This document shows positions 25,051 to 33,722 of a stretch of 64,000 nucleotides of DNA, in pieces. How positions within the stretch are numbered: position 1 is the first letter of the stretch; every line of letters starts with the position of its first letter. This stretch comes from Microcoleus vaginatus WJT46-NPBG5 (GTDB lineage Bacteria; Cyanobacteriota; Cyanobacteriia; Cyanobacteriales; Oscillatoriaceae), in the NCBI GenBank assembly GCA_019359355.1, contig JAHHHM010000014.1:114882-178881 (forward strand), written 5' to 3'. Under the pieces are notes generated by a model. That model made no database searches, was not told the DNA's origin, and saw only the letters and a list, made by a program, of their open reading frames with translations. The translations under genes and the position numbers were made by a program.

Positions 25051-26766
25051 ATGGAAACTATTTACGGACATATTCAAGGATTAAAATCCAGCCATATCAA
25101 GCAACTAGAGCGATTATACGAACACCGGCAACCCAGCGATCGCGCGATTACGGCTGAGTTTGCCCAGCGCCTCGCAGCAATTAGTACAGAAATTCATCAC
25201 CCGGTGTGCGCCTATATCAACCGGCGCGGGCAGGTGTTTCGAGTCGCAGTCGGGACACCCAGCCAAACTGAAATTCCCCCCCAACAATTGCCCCGGCATA
25301 GCGCTGAACGCTTAAGTGGAATTCGCTGCATTGCCACTCAAATCAAATCAGAGCCACCAGACACAGCCGCACTAACAGCAATGGCACGGCAGCGCTTAGA
25401 CGCTTTAGTCGTCTTAAATTTAACAAAAGAAGGAGTTGAACGACCGGGAAAGGGAGCCACCGGCTATGTTAAAGAAGCTTTCTTAGCTCATTTAATCCCC
25501 GATACTGAAACACCCTGGAGCGTTTCTCCACCTCTGAGTTTAGATGACCTCAGCGAACAAGAGTTTGACGACTTAATTGCTGAATGGGAAAGTGATTTTT
25601 CGGAATCAGGCTACGGCGCATTTCAGTTTGAAGAAGCCGGCACTGACGAAGATAAAGTTTTGCTGGTGGGATTAATGACCGATGATATCTCTCCCCAACG
25701 CTTTCAAGATGGATTGGAAGAACTAACCCGCTTAGTTGAAAGTGCCAAAGGAACCGTACTCGACACAATACAGCAGAAGCGATCACGCCCCCATCCTCAA
25801 ACCGTTGTGGGGGAGGGAAAAATAGAAGAAATTGCTCTGCAAGCTCATAAGTTAGGAGCCAATCTGATCGTCTTTGACCGAGATATCTCCGCTTCTCAAG
25901 TCCGCAACCTGGAAGCCCAGATTCACATCCCAGTCGTAGATCGCACAGAAGTCATTTTAGATATTTTTGCTCAACGTGCTCAATCCCAGGCCGGCAAATT
26001 GCAAGTTGAACTGGCGCAATTGGAATATATGCTGCCTCGGTTGAGAGGACGGGGTCAGCAGATGTCCAGACTCGGTGCCGGCATCGGGACGCGAGGGCCG
26101 GGTGAAACGAAATTAGAGACGGAACGGCGAGTCATTCAGCGGCGAATTACCCAACTCCAGCAGGAAGTTAACCAATTACAAGCGCATCGTGCGCGTTTGC
26201 GGCAACAGCGCCAGCAGCAAGAAATTCCCACGATTGCAGTCGTTGGCTATACCAATGCCGGTAAATCAACGCTGCTGAATGTGTTAACTCATGCTGAGGT
26301 TTACACAGCCGATCAGCTATTTGCTACCTTAGATCCCACCACGCGAAAGCTGGTGATTACAGACCCCGAAACCCAGGAACGGCAGTCAGTTCTGCTAACA
26401 GATACCGTAGGGTTTATTCATGAACTTCCGCCCCCACTAATGGATGCTTTCCGAGCCACTTTAGAGGAAGTTACAGAGGCTGATGCGTTGCTTCATGTCG
26501 TCGATCTTTCCCATCCAGCTTGGACAAGTCATATCCATTCAGTAGACGAAGTGTTAGGAGAAATGCCGGCGCTTCCGGGTAAAGCTTTGATTGCGTTTAA
26601 CAAGATCGATCAAGTCGATAGTGAAACTTTAGCCCAAGCTCAACAAGCCTATCCCGAAGCCGTGTTTATTTCAGCGACTCAACGCTTAGGTTTAGAGACT
26701 CTGCGGCAGCGAATGATCCAGCTGATTGATGAAGCTGCTTCAACGCCGGCACTTGCAGAAATGTAG
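25051..26766 (+). CDS. hflX: GTPase HflX
   Basis: HflX is a ribosome-binding GTPase that splits stalled 70S ribosomes, notably under heat stress in E. coli. From ATG 25051 the product is 571 residues; this start (METIYGHIQGLKSS) matches the usual start of cyanobacterial HflX and is preferred over the in-frame ATG 96 bases upstream. The N-terminal ~190 residues are a cyanobacterial extension (LAAISTEIHHPVCAYINRRGQV). The HflX domain has TVVGEGKIEEIA and the glycine-rich LGAGIGTRGPGETKLETERR. The G domain has GYTNAGKST (399-407), DTVGF, and NKID. No hfq or hflK/C genes are adjacent. Confidence 0.96.
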   Translation: METIYGHIQGLKSSHIKQLERLYEHRQPSDRAITAEFAQRLAAISTEIHHPVCAYINRRGQVFRVAVGTPSQTEIPPQQLPRHSAERLSGIRCIATQIKSEPPDTAALTAMARQRLDALVVLNLTKEGVERPGKGATGYVKEAFLAHLIPDTETPWSVSPPLSLDDLSEQEFDDLIAEWESDFSESGYGAFQFEEAGTDEDKVLLVGLMTDDISPQRFQDGLEELTRLVESAKGTVLDTIQQKRSRPHPQTVVGEGKIEEIALQAHKLGANLIVFDRDISASQVRNLEAQIHIPVVDRTEVILDIFAQRAQSQAGKLQVELAQLEYMLPRLRGRGQQMSRLGAGIGTRGPGETKLETERRVIQRRITQLQQEVNQLQAHRARLRQQRQQQEIPTIAVVGYTNAGKSTLLNVLTHAEVYTADQLFATLDPTTRKLVITDPETQERQSVLLTDTVGFIHELPPPLMDAFRATLEEVTEADALLHVVDLSHPAWTSHIHSVDEVLGEMPALPGKALIAFNKIDQVDSETLAQAQQAYPEAVFISATQRLGLETLRQRMIQLIDEAASTPALAEM

Positions 26767-26830
26767 AAAGGAGCCGGCTGTGCCGGCTATCCATTTTAAT
26801 AACTTCACACTTATTAGAGGATAACCAAAA

Positions 26831-27862
26831 ATGGTAGCAACTCTTGATGACACTAAGCGCCTTGCAATTGCCACAAAATTGTCAGAGATGAAAGCCTTGC
26901 AAAATCTGCTGATTAGCAATGAGCAGCAATTCATTCAGGATTGCACAGATGATGAGATTCGCAAGCGCTTGGAAAAAATGGTCGAGGACGATGAAAAAAA
27001 TATAGGCGTTCTTGATACGGTGATTGTTCAGTATGGTGTCAAAGCAGAAGCCAAAGAAACAACCCAGAAGATGATTGAGGAAGTTCAGAAACTCATGAAA
27101 GGGTCTGAGCTAACTTTGTTTGAAAAAGTATCTCAGCAAGAATTACTCAAACACCGGCAGACAATGGCGGGACTGCTGATTCACAAAGCTGCTCAAATTA
27201 TTGGTGCTGATGTTGAAGCTGCGATCACTCCTTTAAATACCGTTAACTTCGAGAACCGCGCCCATCAAGAGCAACTCAAAGGAATTCTAGAGATTTTGGG
27301 TGTTCGGGAGTTGACAGGACTTGAGCCACATCAGGGAATTTGGGCGCGGGTTCAAGATGCTGTTGCAGCATTTACTGGAGTTGCCGGCAGCGTTGTTTCT
27401 CGCACCGATGATGAGATGAGCATTCGTGATCTTCTCCTCATGGATCATACTAAGGCGGATACTCTATTTGCAGAAATTTTAGGTTCTGACGATCCTGAAA
27501 AAATTCAAGAGTATTTTGGGCAACTTTATAAAGACATTAAAGCTCACGGTACAGCGGAAGAACAAGTTGTCTATCCGGCAATTCGTTCTGATTACGAACA
27601 CACGCAGCAAATTTACGATCAGACGGATGAAGTGATGGAGATGTTAGACGAGATCACACCTCTTGATCCGGCTTCATCTGAATTTAAAGCAGCGATTGAA
27701 CGGTTAAGAACTGCGGTAAGAACTCATATCGATCAAGAAGAGAGCGATATATTCCCCAGACTCCGCGACAACTTCAGCGATGAACAGCAGAAGCAAATGG
27801 CTACTGAGTTTAAAACCGCTAAAAGCCGGCTGCAAGATGAAATGGCTGCTTCTACAAAATAG
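26831..27862 (+). CDS. Hemerythrin HHE-domain protein with N-terminal ferritin-like helices
   Basis: The 343-residue protein has two helical halves. The first ~170 residues form a helix bundle (LSEMKALQNLLISNEQQFIQD, MVEDDEKNIGVLDTVIVQYG, LLKHRQTMAGLLIHKAAQIIG) resembling ferritin-like domains. From about 195 on it is a hemerythrin-like domain: RDLLLMDHTKADTLFAEI, AHGTAEEQVVYPAIRSDYEH, AVRTHIDQEESDIFPRLRD, giving His and Glu ligands for a di-iron site. It may bind oxygen, nitric oxide or iron. AGAGGATAACCAAAA ahead of the ATG provides a ribosome-binding site. It is followed 61 bases later by a membrane protein and both probably share the terminator at 28355. Confidence 0.88.
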   Translation: MVATLDDTKRLAIATKLSEMKALQNLLISNEQQFIQDCTDDEIRKRLEKMVEDDEKNIGVLDTVIVQYGVKAEAKETTQKMIEEVQKLMKGSELTLFEKVSQQELLKHRQTMAGLLIHKAAQIIGADVEAAITPLNTVNFENRAHQEQLKGILEILGVRELTGLEPHQGIWARVQDAVAAFTGVAGSVVSRTDDEMSIRDLLLMDHTKADTLFAEILGSDDPEKIQEYFGQLYKDIKAHGTAEEQVVYPAIRSDYEHTQQIYDQTDEVMEMLDEITPLDPASSEFKAAIERLRTAVRTHIDQEESDIFPRLRDNFSDEQQKQMATEFKTAKSRLQDEMAASTK

Positions 27863-27923
27863 CTGCCGGTTTATCAAAGCAAATCTAGGTTGTTAAAGAA
27901 AACTATCCCAATTTGTGCAAGTT

Positions 27924-28319
27924 ATGAACAATCCAATGACGTGGAAGTACATATTTTACCTCAAGGCTGTGATTAATTGGGTGGAATCTCTGGGTTTGCT
28001 GTTTGCAGATCGGTGGATTCGCGAATTCCTTGGTCAAGAACCTCTGACTAATCCTGAATATTTACAACTATTTCTTGTGTTGGTAATTGTGATTGGGGTC
28101 GGCTATTGGTGGGTTGGCAACGACATTTCCCGCAATCACAATATCGTAAAGCTTGGAATTTACGCACAATTTTCTGTATTCGCAGTGCTGGCTTATCAGA
28201 CGTTTGCCCGCAGTCTTCATCCATTTTATTTAATTCCGGGCGTTATTGATCTAACGTTTGCCATTCTCTTTGTTGTGTTTCTATCTTCTTACGCTCGAAT
28301 TAAGCCGGCTTTGGAGTGA
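27924..28319 (+). CDS. Small four-helix membrane protein
   Basis: This 131-residue protein (134 from GTG 27915) has four hydrophobic segments: YIFYLKAVINWVESLGLLFA, YLQLFLVLVIVIGVGYWWVG, IVKLGIYAQFSVFAVLAYQTF and LIPGVIDLTFAILFVVFLSSY. No family is recognised. It directly follows the hemerythrin gene, so a shared job is possible, but only by position. The charged RNHNIVKLG segment probably faces the cytosol. Confidence 0.7.
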   Translation: MNNPMTWKYIFYLKAVINWVESLGLLFADRWIREFLGQEPLTNPEYLQLFLVLVIVIGVGYWWVGNDISRNHNIVKLGIYAQFSVFAVLAYQTFARSLHPFYLIPGVIDLTFAILFVVFLSSYARIKPALE

Positions 28320-28354
28320 CTGTTGGCGGTTTAAATGATTAATTCTGAAGTATG

Positions 28355-28388
28355 GATGCTATAGGCAGTCTCACGCATAGCATCTTTT
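28355..28388 (+). terminator. Probable terminator after the membrane-protein gene
   Basis: GATGCTAT (28355-28362) pairs with ATAGCATC (28377-28384), followed by TTTT. It starts 35 bases past the stop at 28319, in the right place to end the hemerythrin/membrane-protein transcript. Confidence 0.5.
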
Positions 28389-28451
28389 AACGAGAGGGTT
28401 TTTAGATTTTTAACCGCAGATGGAGGCAGATGAATAATTAGGGAATTTATC

Positions 28452-28991
28452 ATGAGTCAAAAACATGGCCCTTGGACGATAGAAGAAACTTCTCAAAAAT
28501 ACGAAAATTCGTTTATCAATGTTCGTGAAGACCAAGTTCTTCAACCTGACGGGAAACCGGGTATGTACGCGACTGTCAAAATGAAAGCCGTTGTTGCTAT
28601 TTTGCCAATAGATAGTGACGGCACTGTATATCTTACCCGGCAATTTCGTTATGCACTTGGAAAAGAGAGTATCGAAGTCGTATGCGGTGCACTCGAGGAA
28701 AATGAACCGGCATTGGATGCGGCAAAGCGAGAAGTTGAAGAAGAGTTGGGAATTAAAGCAGATGAATGGAGCGAGTTGGGATTCTTTGATTTAGACACCT
28801 CGATTGTGCATTGTCCCGTTTATCTATTTTTGGCAAAGCAGTTAACGTTCAGAGAAGCGCATCAAGAAGGAACGGAAACAATCGAAAAACTTCAGATTCC
28901 TTTGAACGCAGCCCTGCAAAAGGTGATGGATAATGCTATTACACACGCACCTAGCTGTGTGCTGATTCTTAAGGCCGGCAATACACTGTAA
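28452..28991 (+). CDS. NUDIX hydrolase, ADP-sugar pyrophosphatase-like
   Basis: The 179-residue protein contains a perfect Nudix box, G-x5-E-x7-REVEEELGI, in GALEENEPALDAAKREVEEE. The preceding sequence VYLTRQFRYALGKESIEVVCG is typical of the ADP-ribose pyrophosphatase branch, where a loop Glu and Arg contact the substrate. It should hydrolyse a nucleoside diphosphate linked to another moiety, with Mg2+. The exact substrate is not set by sequence alone. Its neighbours are unrelated, so it is probably a single-gene unit. Confidence 0.92.
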   Translation: MSQKHGPWTIEETSQKYENSFINVREDQVLQPDGKPGMYATVKMKAVVAILPIDSDGTVYLTRQFRYALGKESIEVVCGALEENEPALDAAKREVEEELGIKADEWSELGFFDLDTSIVHCPVYLFLAKQLTFREAHQEGTETIEKLQIPLNAALQKVMDNAITHAPSCVLILKAGNTL

Positions 28992-29168
28992 TTTGGGTGG
29001 TAACTATACCTATTTTATAAAATTTATTTGTTATGTAGAATACTCTCTCTTCAGACTAATATCAAACTTCAAGGAATGGCGGTAATATTAAAAATTATCG
29101 GATGACTTAGACAAACCTAATTTCCTAAAGATTAGGAGCATCTTAACAAACCGATAGTTTAGATTAAT

Positions 29169-29765
29169 ATGGAACAAGGTGTTGCCAAAACTTGGGGATC
29201 TACCCCTGAAGAAAGACTGAGGTCATTTCCTTGCGACCGCTACATTGATAATTCTGATGAGGCGTATTTTCGAGCTATAGATGTAAACGCACCGGCTCAT
29301 ATCTTATTCCGGTGGTTGTGCCAACTAAAAGTTGCATCTTACAGTTACGACTGGATTGACCGGCTCGAAAAGATATTTTTCAACGTTCAAGCGTCGCTCT
29401 CAGATCGTCCGAGTCCAGAACAACTGCTCCCCGGAGTAGAAGAGCTAGCGCTCGGTCAAAGAGTGATGGGCATCTTTAAACTTGTTGAGTTTGAAGAAAA
29501 TTGGCATTTAACGATAGTGATGGATGACAAACAAGCCATCGCAATGTTTGGCAACATCGCTGCTAGTTATGTCGTTTTTCCGAGAACACAAGACACTTGC
29601 CGCCTTGTTCTTAAAGGGCATATTTTCTATCCGAGAAATCTCTTTTTGTCATGGATGCCCTGGGTGCTGCCGTGGGGAGATTTACTCATGATGCGCCAGC
29701 AATTCTTGAGGCTCAGAAATCTAGCCCAAAACCAAGTTGACTGTATCTCTGAGGTGAAAATTTAG
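29169..29765 (+). CDS. SRPBCC-like (START-fold) protein
   Basis: The 198-residue protein begins WGSTPEERLRSFPCDRYIDNSDEAYFRAIDVNAPAHILFRWLCQLKVASYSYDWID. This opening resembles SRPBCC-type proteins from actinobacteria and other phyla, where AxxVFxWLCQL is the first helix. A later strand-rich region (ALGQRVMGIFKLVEFEENWHLTIVMD) and a C-terminal helix follow. It lies 69 bases upstream of the DoxX-type gene and may share its transcript. The ligand is unknown. Confidence 0.75.
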   Translation: MEQGVAKTWGSTPEERLRSFPCDRYIDNSDEAYFRAIDVNAPAHILFRWLCQLKVASYSYDWIDRLEKIFFNVQASLSDRPSPEQLLPGVEELALGQRVMGIFKLVEFEENWHLTIVMDDKQAIAMFGNIAASYVVFPRTQDTCRLVLKGHIFYPRNLFLSWMPWVLPWGDLLMMRQQFLRLRNLAQNQVDCISEVKI

Positions 29766-29834
29766 ATGTGAAAATTCAAAAATAAAAGCTGACCCGATCC
29801 TATTCAAAGATATTCTCTGAAACAGCCTTCAGCT

Positions 29835-30206
29835 ATGAAGCGGTACAAAAGAGTTTTCCAAATCATACTTGCCCTAGGAATGGTAGTCATCGGTGCGTGG
29901 CATTTTACCAGCCCAGAACCATTTGAGAAAATTGTGCCGGCCTTTCTTCCCTATCATCTGGCACAGGTTTACATCAGCGGATTTCTGGAAATTTTGGGTG
30001 GAGTCGGATTATTAATTCCTCAAGTTAGTCGTAGCGCTGCTTGGCTTCTCGCTGTACTTTTTATTGGTGTTTTTCCAGCCAATCTTTATCAGGCGATCAA
30101 TAACATTGAAGTTCCAGCGCTGCCGCACGATCCGCCACTGATTTGGTTGCGACTTCCGTTTCAGGCGCTTTTAGTCGCTTGGGCTTGGTGGTTCACCAGA
30201 GAATAA
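29835..30206 (+). CDS. DoxX-family membrane protein
   Basis: The 123-residue product has four hydrophobic helices: FQIILALGMVVIGAWHF, YHLAQVYISGFLEILGGVGLLI, AAWLLAVLFIGVFPANLYQAI and WLRLPFQALLVAWAWWF. This and the GxxHFxxPxPFxxIVPxFLP segment are typical of the DoxX/DoxD-like family. The FLE in the second helix is the usual acidic site. Its precise activity is uncertain. It follows the START-fold gene on the same strand. Confidence 0.85.
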   Translation: MKRYKRVFQIILALGMVVIGAWHFTSPEPFEKIVPAFLPYHLAQVYISGFLEILGGVGLLIPQVSRSAAWLLAVLFIGVFPANLYQAINNIEVPALPHDPPLIWLRLPFQALLVAWAWWFTRE

Positions 30207-30267
30207 GGTTTACGTCAATTGCAACGATCTACAAAAGTTTACTCAGGTTCAAAATAAGGAGCTACAA

Positions 30268-31221
30268 ATGACTCTCAGTATTATTGTTCATGGTGGAGCA
30301 AAAACCATCTCAGACGAAAAGATTGATGCCAACCACGCCGGTTGTATCGCAGCAGTAGAAGCCGGCTGGGCAGTGCTTCGCAGTGGTGGCAGTGCCGGAG
30401 AAGCCGTTGAGGCCGCCATCCGCGTTCTCGAAACTGACCAGACATTTAATGCAGGCTTTGGCGCAACGCTCAACAGTGAGGGAGAAGTTGAGCTAGACGC
30501 GGCGATGATGGAAGGTGCCAAGTTAGGTTGGGGGGCAGTGGCAGCAGTTCAAGGGGTGCGCCATCCGATCTCAGTCGCACACAAGATTATGGATGAAAAA
30601 GCCCGGTTCCTAGTCGCGCGCAGTGGCGAACGCTATGCCGCCGAGAATGGGTTTGAGATGTGTGCAAAAGAAGATTTGATTAGTGAGGAGCAGCGAAAGG
30701 AGTGGGAAGAGGAGCAGGAAGTTCTTGATCGCCCCAACACCGTTGGCTGTGTGGCGATAGATGCCACCGGCACTGTCGTTGCCGGCACCTCAACTGGGGG
30801 CACCACAGGTCAACCACAGGGTCGTGTTGGTGACACTGCCTTGGTTGGCAGCGGCTTGTACGCTGATAACCACGTGGGCGCTTGCTCAACCACGGGTGAT
30901 GGGGAGTCAATTATCCCGGTGGTTCTTGCCAAAACGGCGATTGATTTTATGGCTGGAGACACCCATCCAGAGGAAGCATCGCGGAAGGCAATTGACACTT
31001 TAATCTCTAAGGTTGAAGGAGAGGCCGGCTGCATCCTCGTAGACCGGCAGGGACGCATTGGCTGGGCGTACAACTCAGATCACATGGCAGTCGCTTATAT
31101 GACGGAAGACATGGACAAACCGGCTGCGTTTATTAGCAAAGAAGAAGAAAATAGCTCAAAAGCAGAAGCGATTCCCTCTGGTACAAAAGAGCTAATGACT
31201 GTTCACTCACCCTCGGCATAA
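30268..31221 (+). CDS. iaaA: Isoaspartyl peptidase / L-asparaginase (plant type)
   Basis: This N-terminal-nucleophile hydrolase cleaves isoaspartyl dipeptides and asparagine after autocleavage. The sequence has IIVHGGAKTI at the start, the stretch SAGEAVEAAIRVLETDQTFNAGFGATLN, and the autocleavage site NTVGCVAID, where Thr158 becomes the nucleophile of the beta subunit. GGTTGQPQGRVGDTALVGSGLYAD follows, the substrate loop. It is 317 residues, as usual. AAGGAG at about 30257-30262 is a good ribosome-binding site. The C-terminal ~25 residues are a hydrophilic extension. A terminator follows at 31333. Confidence 0.95.
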   Translation: MTLSIIVHGGAKTISDEKIDANHAGCIAAVEAGWAVLRSGGSAGEAVEAAIRVLETDQTFNAGFGATLNSEGEVELDAAMMEGAKLGWGAVAAVQGVRHPISVAHKIMDEKARFLVARSGERYAAENGFEMCAKEDLISEEQRKEWEEEQEVLDRPNTVGCVAIDATGTVVAGTSTGGTTGQPQGRVGDTALVGSGLYADNHVGACSTTGDGESIIPVVLAKTAIDFMAGDTHPEEASRKAIDTLISKVEGEAGCILVDRQGRIGWAYNSDHMAVAYMTEDMDKPAAFISKEEENSSKAEAIPSGTKELMTVHSPSA

Positions 31222-31332
31222 TCAAGCTTGCTCGCTTACGGTTAACTTGCCTAAAGCGACCAAACACGGATAAGTACAAGCATTTGGTAAAGCTTAGGGC
31301 TATTTGATTATGCCGGTAGGCGCAGGCTTAAC

Positions 31333-31364
31333 AAATCCTCTTTCACTCTGAAAGGGGATTTTTT
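31333..31364 (+). terminator. Rho-independent terminator after iaaA
   Basis: AAATCC...CTTTC pairs with GAAAG...GGATTT around a short loop, ending in TTTTTT (31359-31364). It lies about 112 bases past the iaaA stop. Confidence 0.65.
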
Positions 31365-31490
31365 GTCAAAACCCGCGCCTATAGGAATACTTATTCCCTT
31401 ATCTCGCCTTACCTAAATAGCCTCCAGGAAGATGATAGAAAAATCGCTAGTTGAGAAAATACTGATTATGGGTTGTTTAGCCTTCTTTTT

Positions 31491-32768
31491 ATGAACTCAA
31501 CATCCGACTTTAAATATTTTCAGGGGAATTCTTTTTCCGATCTGTTTGCTCAAGACATCACGGATGCGCGTTATGCGTTCCTGCTAAATTATCCTGCGAC
31601 TGCAAGCTGGGCGGCTTACCCCAACCGGCAAAAATATTTTATTCAAGACGGCAGTAGTGAAGCCACTAAAACCACCTTCGACAAAATTTGCCAGAAGGAA
31701 CCTTGGAAAAATCTGGCTGTGCTAGGTGATGCCCTTCCAGGAATTATTATCACCGATCCGCCAAATTCGCTGCTTGACTACTGGCGCGAGCATTTTGGCT
31801 TCAGCTATTCCAATATTATGAAGAGAATAGACTGCTCGACTTATCTTGATGAGCTTAGTGAGAGTGATGACTTTGACAAACTCATCAGTTTATTTCCCTT
31901 CGATCATCTCAAACCTGAAAAACACGCCGTCCATCCGGACAATCATTACCACTTGCTCAGCAAAGCAACCCTAGCCAAATTGGGGGTGCAATGTCCGAAA
32001 TATTCAAGCTACAACCTGCACCAAGTCAGTATCGAAGACATTGCGTTACCAGAGCAATTCCCCTTCTTAATTAAAACCTCTCACGGACTCTCAGGGGAAG
32101 GCACTTATATTATTAAAAGTCCCAGCGAATTGGACTACTGTTTGCGGGAAGTGAAGAAATATCTCGATATTAAGTTGCTCGATACGATTATTGTCTCGGA
32201 ATTCGTCAAGAATGTTGTAGAAAACTACTGCGTGCAGTTCTACGTCAGTAAGGCGGGAGATATTACGCTCATCGGCACGACCGGCCAACTTGTTACCCCA
32301 GAAGGTAGCTATTTAGGGGGAGTGATTGACTACCGGCAAACCGACATGAGCAAATTCTATGACATGATTGCTGCCATTGGCCGGTCTGCAAATCAACAGG
32401 GATATTTTGGCGTTATTGGCTTCGATGTTCTCGAAGATAAAGACGGACAGATGTATGTAATCGATGCCAATTTCCGAGTCAATGGTTCAACTCCCCTTTG
32501 CTTGCAACGCCATACTCTGCTAGGGCTAGGAAAGGAGGTCGCAAAATATTCTAGCGACTACCGCATGGATGGAACATTAGACTCGATTCTCGCCACCCTG
32601 AAACCAGAACTAGAGCGCAAAGATTTTATTATTTTGTCAGCTTTAGATAAGGTCAAATACGGAAAAATTCACACCGATATTTACGGGATAGTTGCTGGAG
32701 AAACGCTGGAGGAAGTGCAGCACATTGAGAAGAATTTAAAAGAGAAAGGGTTGCAGGGACTAAACTAA
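31491..32768 (+). CDS. Orphan ATP-grasp ligase
   Basis: The 425-residue protein has an ATP-grasp fold in its second half. LIKTSHGLSGEGTYIIKS supplies the ATP-binding Lys and glycine loop, TIIVSEFVKN is the adenine-contact strand, FGVIGFDVLEDKDGQMYVIDANFRVNGST holds the metal ligands, with DANFR where most members have ExNxR. The first ~170 residues (YFQGNSFSDLFAQDITDARYAFLLNYPATAS) are an unfamiliar pre-domain. The substrates are unknown; such proteins join a carboxylate to an amine or thiol through an acyl phosphate. The ATG 31491 is chosen over an in-frame TTG 18 bases upstream. No natural-product gene neighbour is present. Confidence 0.85.
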   Translation: MNSTSDFKYFQGNSFSDLFAQDITDARYAFLLNYPATASWAAYPNRQKYFIQDGSSEATKTTFDKICQKEPWKNLAVLGDALPGIIITDPPNSLLDYWREHFGFSYSNIMKRIDCSTYLDELSESDDFDKLISLFPFDHLKPEKHAVHPDNHYHLLSKATLAKLGVQCPKYSSYNLHQVSIEDIALPEQFPFLIKTSHGLSGEGTYIIKSPSELDYCLREVKKYLDIKLLDTIIVSEFVKNVVENYCVQFYVSKAGDITLIGTTGQLVTPEGSYLGGVIDYRQTDMSKFYDMIAAIGRSANQQGYFGVIGFDVLEDKDGQMYVIDANFRVNGSTPLCLQRHTLLGLGKEVAKYSSDYRMDGTLDSILATLKPELERKDFIILSALDKVKYGKIHTDIYGIVAGETLEEVQHIEKNLKEKGLQGLN

Positions 32769-32888
32769 ACCGTTTAATCATCTCCAAGTTTTCTTCTGTA
32801 ATCTTCATCCTGTACACCTGACAGAACGCACGCCCAGGATTTGCCTTGGTCAGCGGCTGCCGGTAAGGACTCTATGGTTTGGTGATTT

Positions 32889-32914
32889 CCTTATGTGCGC
32901 TAGCGCACATAAGG
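32889..32914. promoter_or_regulatory. 26-bp perfect palindrome
   Basis: CCTTATGTGCGCT and its exact reverse complement meet without a loop. The next bases are TATAAT (32915-32920). The inner TGTG-N8-CACA has the spacing of a CRP-type site, though it lacks the usual A after TGTG. It may be an operator overlapping the spacer of the promoter, or a hairpin. Confidence 0.6.
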
Positions 32915-32920
32915 TATAAT
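32915..32920 (+). promoter_or_regulatory. Possible -10 element of the cheB-like gene
   Basis: TATAAT directly follows the palindrome. No good -35 is visible because the palindrome occupies that place. Confidence 0.35.
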
Positions 32921-33098
32921 ATTAATAGTTTGCTAGCCTATGTACTATTTCAAATAGTCAGATAAATCCACCCTAATTACCCATTATTAGTAGCAGCCAA
33001 GCTGATTTATAAGAATGAGTAATTTAAAGGAAATTGTCATGATAGGTAGTTCACTAGCCCATAGCTCGTATTGGTGAGCTATCTATCAAGGAAAAAAC

Positions 33099-33722
33099 GT
33101 GACTAAGCAGGCGCGACCGGCAATCTTATCTGATTTCCCCGATGCCGATTTCTCTTTAATAGCGATCGCCACTTCTCAGGGGGGGCTAAAAGCAATTAGC
33201 GAGATTTTATCTGTCTTACCGGCAGACTTTCCCGCAGCGATTACCATAGTGCAGCATCTAAGTGCCAAATCCCACAGCTATATGGCTGAAATCCTCACCG
33301 GGCGCACGGCTTTGCGGGTTAAGCCGGCAGAAGATGGGGAACGGCTACGCCCAGGAACGGTTTACACTCCTGTTCCCGACAAGCACCTGCTCGTTAAGGC
33401 AGACAAGACACTATATTTGTCAGATGAGCCAAAGGTGAATTTTGTACGCCCCGCTGCCAATAGAATGTTTGCCTCGGTAGCAGCCAGTCTTAGAACACGG
33501 GCGATCGCAGTTGTCCTGACTGGCAATCAAAGCGATGGCGCTTTGGGGGTAGTCGCCATTAAAAAGCACGGTGGCTTCGTGATCGCTCAGGATGAGGCTA
33601 GTTGCGAGTGTTTCAGTATGCCAAAGGCTGCCATTGCCACGGGAAAAGTAGATTTAATTCTTCCCTTAAGTGCGATTGCCGGCACCCTGCTGGATCTGGT
33701 AATTTCAACAAAAGCTGCCTAA
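33099..33722 (+). CDS. Stand-alone CheB methylesterase domain
   Basis: CheB removes methyl groups from chemoreceptor glutamates. The 207-residue protein is only the catalytic domain, with no N-terminal receiver. The triad is intact: Ser26 (IATSQGG), His53 (VQHLS) and Asp146 (LTGNQSDGALG), the last motif normally LTGMGxDG. Without a receiver, control by CheA is not expected, and regulation must be by other means. The GTG at 33099 is preceded by AAGGAAAAAAC. It is not adjacent to cheR or cheW in this window, which are 26 kb away. Confidence 0.9.
   Translation: MTKQARPAILSDFPDADFSLIAIATSQGGLKAISEILSVLPADFPAAITIVQHLSAKSHSYMAEILTGRTALRVKPAEDGERLRPGTVYTPVPDKHLLVKADKTLYLSDEPKVNFVRPAANRMFASVAASLRTRAIAVVLTGNQSDGALGVVAIKKHGGFVIAQDEASCECFSMPKAAIATGKVDLILPLSAIAGTLLDLVISTKAA

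Larger units (their letters stand above)
32769..33098. other. 330-base spacer upstream of cheB
   Basis: The spacer holds a perfect 26-bp palindrome abutting a TATAAT (32889-32920) and an otherwise AT-rich, gene-free stretch that would form a leader of about 170 bases for the cheB-like gene. Confidence 0.5.

Noticed and set aside
24933..25157. 74-codon frame in another frame overlapping the hflX start
   Set aside because: It overlaps the upstream region and the first part of hflX, has no motif, and the peptide is a low-quality basic sequence.
32893..32910. CRP-type binding site claim
   Set aside because: The TGTG-N8-CACA spacing fits, but the half-site TGTGA has C instead of A, and the centre is not at a usual activation distance, so I report only the palindrome.
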